Shown: positions 24,029-36,032, counted from the stretch's first letter. The stretch is 64,000 bases of DNA from Epiperipatus broadwayi (GCA_028023455.1 JAQFVV010006271.1:2315335-2379334), one strand, 5' to 3'. Numbers and translations: made by a program. The notes: generated from the sequence alone by a model not told the origin.

Positions 24029-25430
24029 ACATCCCAACATTAAGCTCTGTTATTAATTTACACCACCCTGAACTGAAAATATGTGTGGCAGTTTAATATT
24101 ATATATGTATAAATTATTTTACACCAGAGATGCAATCTAAAAAAATTTTTCAACTATGAATATAAAAAAAAATTTTCATGCTAAAAATATATATTTTCAA
24201 TTATTTGTAAAGATAATAAATTGTGATTGTATAATATACGCATGTTTGATATTGAGGTTGTATAGATAGAATTGTATTCTCTTGCTATCTCTCTATATAT
24301 ATATGTTTGTCAAATAACAAAACATATTTTGAAACAAATGCACTCAAAATGTATTTGTAATTTTAGTAACCTGATATGATAGGTGAAGACTCTCAAACTG
24401 GGAATTGTATTGTCAAGTGGTCCAATGTAGTGGACACTACGCTTTAATGACAGCAATTTTTAGAGTAACTGCAGATAGGTGAAGACCCATTTGCCAAGTT
24501 GTAAATGTATATGCTTATAGTATATATAGTTATTGATTAACAAAATGTATTCTAAAATAAAATGCGCTCTTAATATATATACTTAGAAACCTCGTTATAA
24601 TTGTAGGTGAATTTCAAACATGTATACATTCGCAATATACATATATGTTAATTATTTTAGTAGCAACCTAACATGACAAATGAAGACCCTATTTAATACT
24701 TGTATTTTGCAAAGTGGGCTAGTCACTTGAATATATAAGTGAAGTGACTATGCTAGAATATTTGTTATGCCATTTATATATGTATAAAAAAATTGCATTG
24801 AGAAAGTATAGCTGGATATATGAAAATATCAATATAGATGTGGTGTGTTGAAAGCGTTGTATATATATCTCACCTACTGACAGATGGTGCCCGAGGTAAT
24901 TTGAATAAACTGTGAATTTTCCTCATATAAATTTGTTGTCAGAGGCAGAGAATATTTTATTGTTTTATTCAAAATTTATATATAATAAAGAATGTGTGAT
25001 TCAAGACTGAAATGAGCAGAGTTGAAATAAAAAGGTGAAAAATCAGGCAGGATAAATGTATGAGTGTTTGGTGTACAAAATTTGCAAAACATGGGAAGTA
25101 ATCATAACAATAATAATAATAGAAATAACTATAATTATAGCTAAATCAAGAACAGAATGAAGATGTTGAAGAAAACAAAATGGGTGAGTTGCATTTAAAT
25201 ATATTAATTTATTTTATTTATGAATACTAGGCAAGACTTAATTTATTTTTTATTTATTAATATTGAGGAGAGTTTAACAATGCTAAAAAGGACTAAGGGT
25301 TGAAAGTGTTGATGTGTGTGAGGGTTTTGAGAGATAGGGCAGAATAAGCTGGGAAAAGAAAGCAATAGTAGACTTGTTTGGGAAAAGAGGGCAAGATAGA
25401 TATGCATAAAACTAAGCAAAAGAATTTATA
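24029..25430 (+). other. Leader of decayed LTR element 2
   Basis: This is A+T-rich sequence between the primer-site repeats and gag. Degenerate copies of gataggtgaagac occur at 24378 and 24474, with weaker ones near 24603 and 24674, so part of it is an old tandem repeat. AGTCACTT/AAGTGACT near 24718 can form a hairpin. A TGGTGCCCGAGG motif at about 24889 again resembles a primer-binding site. No gene is visible. Confidence 0.45.
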
Positions 25431-27570
25431 ATGGAAAACAATGTAGAAGAGATAGTGGAAGGAGTAGCGGAAGGTAAAGAGGATAGGATTGAGAAGCCGG
25501 TGGAGAAAAGAGGAAAAATGCTAAGGTCAGGGAAAGAGATCATAGAGGACATGGACAGCAATACAGAAGAGGAAGTAGAGAGTAGAATAGAGGAATACAT
25601 AAGAGAGGAACCTGGAGATATCGAGGCACCTAAAAGGGAAGAGCCCCAAGAAGATAGAATTGCAAAAATAGAGCAAATGCTAGCAGCTTGAATGTTGTGT
25701 TTGAATAAGGATAAAAAGGAAAGGGAAGAAGAAAACGAAAAAGAGAAAAAGGAAAGAAGATAAAAGAGACAGGGAAGAAAAGGAAAAGGAGAAAAAGGAA
25801 AGAGAAGAGAAAAAGAAAAGAGACAGGGAAGAAAAGGAAAAAGAGAAAAGGGAAAAGGAAGAGAAAGAGAAAAGGAACCAGGAAGAAATGCTAGAAAAGA
25901 TGAAGATAATGCTTAGGAAAAATGGGGAAGAAATGAACCAAAAGTTAGAAAGCATAGAAAGAAAAATGGGAGACCTCACTCTAGAGTGTCAGAGAAAATA
26001 TAACGAGGTCAAAAAGGAGTGCAAAAATAGATTGGCAGCACACAAAGAAAGCACACTAGATATTATACAAGTAGTCCAAGGAAATATTCTCCAGGTGAAA
26101 GATAATATAGAAAAGTGAAATGAGGAGATAGAGAGACAAAGGGCACAAATGCTTCAAATGATAGAGCAAGTGTAAGAAAGAAAAAAAAAGGTGGAAGTGC
26201 AACAAGAGGCCCAAAAGGAGGAAATCAAAAGAGTAAGTGGATACTATCAAAGGATTAATGAGCAGGTAGCTGAGTTGAAGGAAAATGTTGAGGTTATGGG
26301 GAAGAGGGTTAGCAAGGAAAAGGACATTTTGGAACAGATACAGGGATTGGAACAAAGAGTGAGCAAGGTAGAGGGAGTAAGAGATAGGGCACTGGCAAAT
26401 CCAGACCAAGCAGCAGGAATATCAATCTTAGCAAATAGTGAACAGAGGGAAAGGACAAACAAAGAAAGGATAGAAACTGGGGTAAAAGAAATTGATAGAG
26501 AGTTAAATAGCCCATCAAAAGGGAACTGTGTGGCCATAACCCAATGTAGAACTGAATGCATGAAATCCCCAGTCTCTAGTATAGATTGCTATAGTATGAT
26601 GGGAGAAAAGGGGGAAGGTATCACACGGGGCATAGAGGCCAGAAACTGCTACACTTGGCCAAGTTCATCCAAGTGAAGACATTTAAGGGCAAGGTAGGAG
26701 AGAGTCCAAGAGTCCATCTGCAAAGCCTAAGGAAACTCTTTAAATTTCAAAATGTATCGGCTCATGACCAAGTTACTTTGGCTGCACACTATCTATATGG
26801 TTATGCATTGTCTTGGTGGGAGTGCTATCAGGAAAAACCAAAAACATTTGAACAGTACACTGCTGCTCCGGACAAAACCTTTTGGAGTGAGGAAAGGCAG
26901 GATGGCATACTTCAGGCTATCCAAAAGGAACAGTATGGGTCCATCAATAAGGAGACACACACAGTTCTTTATGAGACAGGTCACTTGCCTAAGGTCATTA
27001 ATTGCCTGTCCCCTTAGGGAAACACAAATTATCATATTACTTCAGCAAAATCTGCCAGCCTCGGTACAGCAGATGATGGTGGGTTGCCGGATTAGAACAC
27101 TAGCGGATATGGTGTAATTTCTAACAGCAGTCAATTACATGCCCATCCCTAAAGATCCACCCAACAGGATGAAGAGAATAGAACCTCAGGGTCAGGCCAT
27201 GAGTATGGGGGATAATGGATTTGAGTAAGATTTGGGGGTAGCATCCAGAGGTAGTGACCAGGTTAGGACAATCCCTAAAGGCAGGCCCTATGTAAGGTTC
27301 AGAAACCCTTAAAATTATATATATATAACGAAACTTAAATATATTCCAAACAATGGTAAACAATTAATAATACAATATAAATAAAAACTCAATAAAAAAC
27401 TCATAAAGAAATATTTTCAATTACATTCATAATCATTTTCAACTCAACTTTCAAAATGGAATCATCTATTACCAACCGGAAACACAATTAGTAATTTTAA
27501 ATGTTTAACTTGTAAGCATATGGCCAGTAGGTGCAATCCACAGATGCTATGTAATTGCTGCATTCATCTA
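25431..27570 (+). pseudogene. Broken gag of LTR element 2
   Basis: This is homologous to the intact gag at 9910-10959 but split over several frames. The N-terminal part (25431-26650) is far longer and extremely charged, with a Glu/Lys/Arg-rich coiled coil encoded by a purine-only tract (25690-25900) that contains tandem duplications. Stops fall near 25689, 25760, 26116 and 26175. The capsid part (26655-27117, two frames) carries KTFKGKVGESPRVHL, then HYLYGYALSWWECY, EERQDGILQAIQKEQYG, then VQQMMVGCRIRTLADMV. After a stop, YMPIPKDPPNRMKRIEP continues to about 27200. At 27502-27570 CLTCKHMASRC then LCNCC looks like a zinc knuckle that lost about three residues. No protease or RT follows. Confidence 0.75.
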
Positions 27571-28739
27571 GAACTTTTGTGAATAGATGTGTAAGTCATT
27601 TACTTTAAACATTTTAGTAATTAATATTATATGGACAGTAAGTTCTTAATTTTATGTATGGAAATGACTTCGGATTTGTGTCCCATACATTTCATTCATT
27701 TATTTTGTTATTTGTTAGTTCAAAATCCTCAACAATAGGAGAGTCTTTATTTGTATTTTGAGAATTATATTAGATATGCAATCCTGGTCACTAATTTTTG
27801 TAATGTTTAATTTAGAGTAAATAATTAAAGAGAAATGATATGTTAATAATCTAATGATTAATCTTATGTAAAGCATATAAATTTTATGATACCAAAATTT
27901 TGGTAAGGGATTGCTTATATTGGAGATGTATAAAAATTGGCTAGAGTTAACTCTCCACTTAAATAAACTGTTAAATAGGATGATTTATGTAAAATGATTT
28001 TTTTTAAAAGAAGCCTTAGTAGTTTATGTATAAGGCCAAAAGATTTGGTTAAATATTGTCTGTCAAATGACTATATTTGTTACCAGTACTATCTTGGCAA
28101 TCTTTCCAAGTTGATGTAAAAATTTTTTTTATTATATTATATTAAATAAACTTACTGAGTATTTATTTAAAATAAAATGTAGTTTCTGCTTATTTTTTTA
28201 TATGTGATTGTTTTGGGTTCACAATATTAATTATTTCATTTAGTTAATGTCATACTGAATACTTGTCGATCCACCGAAATAATATAAAGTTATGCATATA
28301 ATTGTGATTTCTGGATGAAATCAAAGTAACAGATAATTTTACATTTCCAGATACCAAAAGTAATATTTTGCTTAAGAATAATTTTAAACTGTGTTACCTT
28401 CTAATGTAGAAGATGGTGTAATATAAAGTGAAAATGGTTTAATGTTTTGGAAGATTATCCATACTATTTTAGACTGCACGCTATTGTACTATTTTAATGT
28501 CAAGCACCCTTATCCTTTTTCCATCTCGAGTGATGTCCTGGGTAAAAAGCTATAATTAGTCTAAAATTTGAATATTTTAATTATGCATTTAAATATTTAA
28601 GTAAATATCTTTCTAATAATTTTGATAAATATTGTTGTCTTGTAGTAGGATACAGCCACTTCAAGTAAATGTTTGCCTCATATAGTCAACCAAGATATCA
28701 TTCAGCTATTCATTTTCTATTCATTTACTTAGTGGTCAA
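27571..28739. other. A+T-rich DNA downstream of gag relic
   Basis: I find no pol sequence, no second LTR and no host gene in this stretch. The expected 3' LTR of element 2 is absent or too decayed to see. Confidence 0.4.
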
Positions 28740-28820
28740 GCATTGGTGGTCGAGAGGTCAGTGACAGCTGCTTTACAAGCAGTTGTCCCAGGTTAGCGGG
28801 TTCGCTTCCCGGCTGATGCT
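28740..28820 (+). repeat. tRNA-like sequence, probably tRNA-derived SINE head
   Basis: The sequence folds as a cloverleaf. The acceptor GCATTGG/CTGATGC has two G-T pairs. The D arm is GTC...GAC, with an A box TGGTCGAGAGG. The anticodon arm is GCTGC/GCAGT with loop TTTACAA (anticodon TAC, nominally Val). A 12-base variable region follows, then a T arm with one mismatch and loop TTCGCTT. The B box GGTTCGCTTCC departs from the consensus at one position. The long variable region does not fit a Val tRNA. Downstream, CACATGAGAAA and TTTCTCACATGTG form a hairpin (28824-28867). I read it as a retroposed tRNA-derived SINE or tRNA pseudogene rather than a working gene. Confidence 0.5.
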
Positions 28821-28869
28821 ATGACACATGAGAAAAAAAAACTTCATATTAGTGTTTCTCACATGTGAT

Positions 28870-29325
28870 ATTTTGCATTGATTTACTTAATTTTCTATAT
28901 CTTAATATTAAGTATTACTAGTATAGGATGGGTATTATTGTTTGTTCCCCGTACTAAAAGAAGAGCACACCTTATGGTCTTTTGTTTGATTAAATTTATT
29001 ATAAATTATGCTATTAGAAGCAATGACAAGAATAGTGTTTATTTTGAAATATGCGATAGGAAACTTTATTAAAAGATACTTTTTTTAATCACAAAGCTGT
29101 TGTGCTCAGAGAATATGATATGATGGAGGGTTGAGTCTTATAAATATTTGATAAAGTAGAAATTTTCCTCAATAATATCTATTCCAAATTATTATTATTA
29201 GGCCCTGATTGTTTGGCAGTAATGTATGATTTTTCCACCATCTTGTTATAGATCTCTATGTACTAACAACTTTGTAAATTTTATTGTAACCCCACTGTGT
29301 CTAGCTGAAGAGTCTCCCAATATTT
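28870..29325. other. A+T-rich DNA, nothing recognised
   Basis: This is sequence between the tRNA-like element and the pyrimidine-rich tract. A 64-codon frame (28878-29072) has no recognisable features. I see no gene. Confidence 0.35.
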
Positions 29326-29594
29326 ATTTATTTTATTTTCTCTTCTCATCTTTCTTTCCCCCTTTTTCTCTTATCTCTCTTATTTTTTCAATATCTTATC
29401 CTCTCACCCTTCTCTTCTTTCGTTTCTCTTTCATTCCCTCATCTCCTTCCCCTCCTTTCTCATATTCTGATTTCTCTTCATCTTTGTCTATTCTCTCTTC
29501 TTTTATTTTCTCTTCTCCATCTTCAACACTACCTCTTACTTCCTTTCTCTTTCTTACCATACTCTCTTCTCACTCCATCTCCCTCTTCTTTTAG
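29326..29594. repeat. Pyrimidine-rich tract (about 270 bp)
   Basis: The plus strand is almost entirely C and T (tctct, ttctc, cttcc motifs) with no clear period. Its complement is a purine-rich strand very like the charged gag tract at 25690-25900, and minus-strand frames give Glu/Lys/Arg-rich peptides with stops. It may be the relic of another gag N-terminus on the minus strand. The open plus frame here (29226-29594) is a by-product of composition. Confidence 0.6.
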
Positions 29595-31604
29595 GTTACA
29601 TTGTCTCATCTCTCATTTGTGGTTAATTTTACTAACCTTTTTTTAAATAATGTTTATAACAAACGTATTGTTTTTTTATTATCAGCCTTATAATTTTGCT
29701 TTTGATAGAACCAAAAAAAACACACACACACACACACAAATATGATCACAACTAATCCAATGCATTTCAGGAATAGATATATTATGTAACTTTTACTAAT
29801 CAATAGCTCTCATTTAACGTTTATATCTAAAAATCTAATCGCTTTAGGTCCAGGTTTTAATATTTTTCACTGATAAAGTCCATAAAAAATATAGGTATTT
29901 GTTAAAGTGGATAGGACAATAATGGTTAAAAATTAAATAAGAACAACTAAGTAGTGTCTATTGATTAGTAATGGTTACATTTCAAAGAGAGCAGTAATAA
30001 GTAAAGTAAACATTTTATGTATTATATTGGCTTTTTTCTCAATTGGCAGAAAGTTTCTTCTGTGGATACTAGGCAATGCTATCAATTCAATGACACTTTA
30101 AAATAGATATCACGGGTTTTGTTCGTATTTGCGATAATTAAATTGCCTTAATTTAGAAATAAACAAATATATTAAAATACTTTTTGTACTCTGTCAACTT
30201 CTGAAATTGTACTCCTGATAAAATCTTGAGCTGTAAAATTGAATATATTTAAAAATTATTTATAAACTCAAACGATACTGTTGGTCATATTAACCATATT
30301 ATGGGCCTAAGTTTTTGAATCACAAACTAAATAAAAATTAAATAAATTTTTACGAATGCACAATTTTTATTAAAGTGAGTACCCAGTGATTAAATTATTA
30401 TAAGATTTAAAGCCATACCAGAAGAAATTCAAATGATTTTTATATTAAACAGTCCATTTATAAATAAAACATATGTTTTATAAAGTGTTCTGTTTTTTAT
30501 GATGTTTTATGAAGTTTATATTATCTAATTTTTCCTATTGTCGAAGTGAAGGTTTCTGGATTGATTCCCCTTAAACTGGTATCAAAACAGGTAACAAATC
30601 ACATAGGATTTTTATATGGTTTTTTATTTATCAACTGTTTATAATAATAGAACAATACAATTACAATGAGTTCGTCTTTTCTATTAAAATAAATATTTAT
30701 ATGTATTATATATTGGACGATTTGCATTATCTAATAGTAAATGTTAAATGTCTTTAGACAAATTAAACTTTAATTATATTTCCTAAATACATTAAACTAT
30801 TAGTAAAGCCAACAGATCAGTATACAACATAACACCTTAAGTAATATTCTTCTCTCTTTTTCAGGTGTTACTAATCTAATCGGTGATAGTATTAGCATGG
30901 GAATCGAACCTAGACCTTTATATTTATAAACATTGAATTTAAAATGTTGCTCTACTCAACATTCAATATTAGATGATGGAAATAGTCCAAAATTTTGTTA
31001 CGAATAAAATGCCATCTTCGCACATCATCAGACGAATAGTATTTTATACTTATGTTTATGCAAATTAAAGTACTTCTTTACTTTACTTCATTGATATTTT
31101 ATAATTAATTAGTCTTTTTATATAGGATTGCCAATCTTAACCACAAATATATGATATCCTAAGTCATTAATGTACATAATTTTATATAAAAGGTCATATC
31201 TTGTATTTGTGACTCTTTTGACATCAACATCATATAATTCTTGTTAATATCAAGTAATATTTTATATATAATGATTCAATGGTAGTTTGCTATTACATCA
31301 ATATAATTATGATAAAGTAAATAAACTAAAACAAACCATATTGTATAATTGTATGTATTAAAGTTCTTTAATAATGATTACAAGTTATTATAATTATATA
31401 TTTTGATTTTTATTTATCATTATTAATTAGAAAAAAAACCCCACTAATTTACTAATACTAGTATATAAATGAAAAAGTAATCAGAAACTTATCTACAAAC
31501 TTTTAAATGTCTCTCAAAAAATGTATTCAATCTTTCTTCTTTAATAACAACAAAATCACAACTTAACCTGCATTGATATTTAAATATTAATTTGATGACA
31601 AATT
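29595..31604. other. A+T-rich intergenic DNA
   Basis: A short (CA)n lies at 29715-29740. Otherwise this is A+T-rich sequence without recognisable coding or repeat structure. It is the downstream flank of the GPCR gene. AATAAA-type signals are too frequent here to assign one. Confidence 0.45.
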
Positions 31605-32660
31605 TTATTTTTTCTGTATTTTTAGGTTAAACAGCTTGAAAGTATTCTGTCTAAATTCTTTATTTGTTAGAAAATAGACATAAAATGGTAGGATAAAACT
31701 GCCATATTCTGATGCAAAAGATAAAACTAACATACATTGGCAAAGCGGACATTTTATGAGATTTACAGGTGAAAGCAGTTTTAAATGAATAACTAAAAAG
31801 AGAATAGCAGCAGTTGTTACTTCACATATTAGCTGTATGGACAGCATTCCATTCAATAATACAAATAATGATTTCATTTCTTGAAAATTGCTACTAAGTT
31901 CCCGTTGTTGAAGAACCAGCCGATTTTGCTTTAATTTTTGATATTTAATAATTAGTTTTATGTTCATTATAAATGATGCTAAAAGAGGAAAATTACAAAA
32001 AATATGTACATAAGTACATGCAATTAACATGTGTTTTCTAGAAAAAAGCATTGCTGTGTTTACAACGAGGTCTTGTATTTTATGATTATTATAACAAGCA
32101 AAATTCTTAATACTTACGGCGCCTATAAAATGAAGATTAAATAATAAAGAAATTATAAGGGTAGAAAACACAAAGATAAGCATTCGCTTTACAGTGATCA
32201 AAGTCTTATGAGTGTGAGGACAAAATACAGATAAAAATCGATAAGCAGTTATTACAAACATTAAAGAAAAGTTACATCCCATTAATGATGGGAGAATTAC
32301 GGGAAACATTTTTAAAATATAAAACTTGACAATGAAATTAATATTAGAAGAATAAAAGAACGCTATGAAAGGCAAAATTATATTTGCTAATAAAAAGTCA
32401 AAAACAGATGAAATGATGAAACCAATTTTCATTTGTAAATCAAATTGCATCCTACTAAACACCAAAACACACAAAACATTTCCAAGAGTTCCTGCGCCCC
32501 AGAAATAAGGCCCCATACTTTTTATACAAAAACTAAAAAATGGGAGTTTTGTCAAAGAAATAGAATAATTATTTATAGAATTATAATAACAATTATTACT
32601 TAATTCCATTGTAGAAGCAATTGAATCGTTATATACAACCTGATATATAAAGAATAACAA
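31605..32660 (-). CDS. Divergent class A (rhodopsin-like) GPCR, single exon, 351 aa
   Basis: This looks like a plasma-membrane receptor with seven hydrophobic segments at about residues 48-69, 77-101, 113-140, 157-182, 210-238, 263-292 and 308-331. Class A traits are GTLGNVLCVLVF in helix 1 (GN motif), AYRFLSVFCPH at the end of helix 3, and LPFYVYFLTNKEFRQ at helix 7/8, which resembles NPFIYFLTNKEFR of peptide receptors. Departures are marked. The DRY Asp/Glu is Ala, the NPxxY Asn is Leu, the helix 2 Asp motif reads DFLLANI, and the helix 3 extracellular Cys is Leu, so the usual disulfide is lost. The N-terminus has a glycosylation site (NYS). Translation may start at Met1 or, with a more typical extracellular N-terminus, at Met18. 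The uninterrupted frame in otherwise stop-rich DNA argues it is functional. Family resemblance is to invertebrate neuropeptide or orphan receptors; the ligand is unknown. Confidence 0.75.
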   Translation of the reverse strand: MLFFIYQVVYNDSIASTMELSNNCYYNSINNYSISLTKLPFFSFCIKSMGPYFWGAGTLGNVLCVLVFSRMQFDLQMKIGFIISSVFDFLLANIILPFIAFFYSSNINFIVKFYILKMFPVILPSLMGCNFSLMFVITAYRFLSVFCPHTHKTLITVKRMLIFVFSTLIISLLFNLHFIGAVSIKNFACYNNHKIQDLVVNTAMLFSRKHMLIACTYVHIFCNFPLLASFIMNIKLIIKYQKLKQNRLVLQQRELSSNFQEMKSLFVLLNGMLSIQLICEVTTAAILFLVIHLKLLSPVNLIKCPLCQCMLVLSFASEYGSFILPFYVYFLTNKEFRQNTFKLFNLKIQKK

Positions 32661-34550
32661 TGCTTAAAAGATAAATAAAATTTAGCATAAGTATATTAAT
32701 AATATAATTTTAAAACGAAATCTGTATAAAAACTTACTTAGTAATAAAATATTCAACGTTTATATTCTATTTGATATTGAATAATTCTACATTTTTGAAG
32801 CATTATTTATTGATTAGTCAGGTAAAACAGAAACTACAAAACATTATTACTTGAAATATACTTTTATCATTTTATTTTTTTTCGTTCATAAATTCAATAA
32901 AATTTAACTATATTTTTACAGTTAGATACCCATTTATATGTGCACATTTTATATTCATATACTGTATATTATTTTTTTGTATTTTGCATTTTTTCCATCT
33001 AATACAAATTAAGAAGAATAATTAATCCATTTCGGCATTCGATAAATATTAATACAACGTTAGGGTTTCTAAAAAATGCCAGTAACAATTGGTAATATTA
33101 TAGCAGCAATTTATATAAAAATGCCTAAAATATTCACATTTATATTTATATATATTTATGTGAACATAATTATTTAAACATCAAATAAATTTGTAATAAT
33201 TTTAAATATTGTTAATTTAATTTACACCATCTATTAAACATTTTAAATCCCTTTTAGTCAGCAGTTGTTGGTTTAAAAAAAAAACCTTCAAACCAATCTT
33301 TGCTGGATATATATTTTTGTCACAACCAACAAAATCAGCAGTCTGGTCACCAATTGAAATCCTAATATATCCTTCAATTTATGTTAAAGTTTAAATGTAA
33401 TTACAACAGTGATCTAACCCCCCCCTCCTTTTTACTTTGTCAAATGTTTGTAGTCGGCATATAGTCATGTATCAAACTCATTTAAACATAATAGTTATTA
33501 CAAATATATATATATATATTTAAATTTGTGGATAAGTTATTGAACACCACATAAATTTATATGTAATATAATAAGTAAAATTGCAATATTTTGTGTGTTT
33601 AGTGATAATAATTATCTATTCATTCAAATATCATATTGAGTTGGCAAATATGTAAGTGTATGTAATCAAATTATAAGTAATTCTGTTAGTAAAAAAATCT
33701 TGAAGATTATTTATGATTGGGTAAGAATTTTGATATATCAAATCTACTGCAATAAAATCAATAAGGCTTTAAGCATATACATGTATATGTGCTTATTAAT
33801 AGTTTCTAAATACATTCACCATTCACAGAAAATAATATTTAGATTAGTTATGCTATAAATAAGCGAATGGGCACACACTCCTATACATATTATATTCCAT
33901 CTATAAAAATCTTGGTATAAAACTTGATGATTTGAAACATGAACCCTTCATTTTTCAAAAATAAAAGGACATGATATTCCATCACAATAAGATTAATCAC
34001 ATTCGCTTTAGAAATATTGAAATTATAATATAATTTCAATAAGAAAATATTAATTAGTGTAAAATTAGTAAATGAAAATGATTCTATATGATGATGATGA
34101 TAATAATAATAACCATAACAATAATCATATGCATAAAATTGACGAGTGTATTATTCAAATAAGAACATCTGTATAGATAAAAGTGTTAATTAAAATATAT
34201 TTCAAGGTACATATTAACCAATTAAAAATCTAAATTACCAAATTATTTTAAATTCACCAAGCGAGAGGAAAACATTTTCAGGTAATATATATTTTATAAG
34301 ATTGATATTATCTTGGCAAATGGTTTAGATTACTAAATATATTGTAGTGAACAGTATGTACAACAATATCCATCATCAAAAGGGCACCACTAGTCTTATT
34401 GCCTAGAATATGAGAGTTTACTGATGAGGATCTTAATTATAAATGCCTTAATAGCTATACCATTACAAGTAAATATCTAAAATTGCCATTAGATGGTGTA
34501 AACAGAGATTCTGTAGAAATATCAATTGAAATTGCCCCTTATATATATAT
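32661..34550. other. A+T-rich intergenic DNA upstream of the GPCR
   Basis: No coding sequence is visible. There is (AT)n at 33504-33520, GAT/AAT-type repeats near 34090-34115, and a short TA tract right before 34551. CTGATGAG at 34421 lacks the partner sequences of a hammerhead. The receptor promoter presumably lies in the first few hundred bases but shows no clear box. Confidence 0.4.
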
Positions 34551-36032
34551 TGTAACAATCCGGAGAAGGTGACTTAACGTAAACTGCACTACAGGGCACC
34601 ATCTAGGCATTTGAACCTAAAAAAATTTATAAAGTAGGCAGATACGTCAGTCAAAAATAAATAATTTTTCTTTTTTTAAATTTTGATTCCAGTCGTTAGC
34701 CCATGTCACTAGCTCAGTGGAATAGCAGAGATTTAATAAGATAATCTAAGAGTATATATAAAGAAAAGAATAAAATAAGCCACTGCCAGTAATTAACATA
34801 CAAAAATTTATTTACGCACGTATATATATATAAGATTTAAAATTGTTTTAGTATCAGTTCACATTTTAACATTTAACATTATTTTTAACTTTGATTTTTG
34901 ACTTTAATTTACATTTAATTACTATTATATTCTAATTTTACATTTTAATTAAGTTCGCACAGATAAATTTATGAAAGCTTGTTTATAATGTTGAATATAG
35001 ATCGGTTACATAGATTTCACGGTCAAAAACATTTCAAAGTAAACATAAACGATCAAAATACAAAATTATTGATTACTGACAATTGCGGAGGGAACTTTAT
35101 ACGTAACCCAATAGTATTCACCATAAGATACTTGCATTGTCACCAATAACTTAAAAGACATCCGAATAAATACATTTTAGATACTCACCGTAAGGTATCA
35201 TTATTTATCGAATGTCTATATATTTTGATCAAATATGAAAACGCAAAACATAGTTAACCAATAAACCATCCATGCAAGCGTCTATAAACAACTTAAATTT
35301 AATGCAATTTTTATTTAGGATCGAGTATGAATAGACTACATAAATTTGCTTTTGAAAATAAACATTCTATCCCTATTTAACCTTAGGCTAAAATTCGCAG
35401 TCAAACTGGCATCAATCCATCTGATATATCGATGTATTCAATGTAATTCGGAATACGGCAGCACCAAAAGATTAAGAAAAGACATTGACTCTCAATCAGA
35501 TAGGAATATTACATCTATCTAACGAGAAGAACAATAAAAAAAAACTCCATAGAAAGGAACTGCGTTCTCCGTCTTATAATTCCTTCCATAGGCAAACGGG
35601 TGAGTGCGGCGTATATATAAACGATTCTGCCAGAAGCGAATCTCCGACTACATCTACTAACTACATCAATATATCCAATCCATTGACCCAATTTAACAAC
35701 GAAACAAATAACCTAAGATTACCCTCCCCTAATATAACTTTACAAATCTATACAGCCATTCACGCCCGACTTAAGTTTAACATTTATATAATTAATTTAA
35801 CGAAAAACAAAAATCATGATAAAACTTAAAGAACAAAAAATAAATAATATAAATGGAAATGATTTTAAATATATATATATATATAAAAGGAAATACATCA
35901 AATAACATTATTAATAAATTAAGTTGGTCAGATAGGATAATATTGCAATCATTTAAATATGGAAAGTTTTAATTTAATGTTTAATAAATAAATAAAAAAA
36001 AAACAATGTAACGAACGTCTGTGCTCGTTACA
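34551..36032 (+). mobile_element. Putative solo LTR (1.48 kb)
   Basis: The segment starts TGTAACAATCCGG and ends GTGCTCGTTACA. It therefore has TG...CA ends with TGTAAC/GTTACA inverted repeats, as in many Ty3/gypsy LTRs, and GTTACA is shared with the other LTRs of this window. Both flanks are AT repeats, compatible with an atat-type target duplication that cannot be proven. TGTAACGA/TCGTTACA near the 3' end (36007-36032) forms a hairpin. A 114-codon frame at 35485-35829 has no known domain. No partner LTR is visible, hence solo. The strand is arbitrary. Confidence 0.45.

Noticed and set aside
25680-26561. Several Ser/Leu/Phe-rich minus-strand ORFs
   Set aside because: They are antisense shadows of the charged gag tract of LTR element 2.
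29226-29594. 122-codon Ser/Phe/Leu-rich ORF
   Set aside because: It is a translation of the pyrimidine-rich tract; the residues follow from composition, and it has no start context or domain.
34421-34428. CTGATGAG as a hammerhead core
   Set aside because: No GAAA box with an intervening hairpin follows within a plausible distance.
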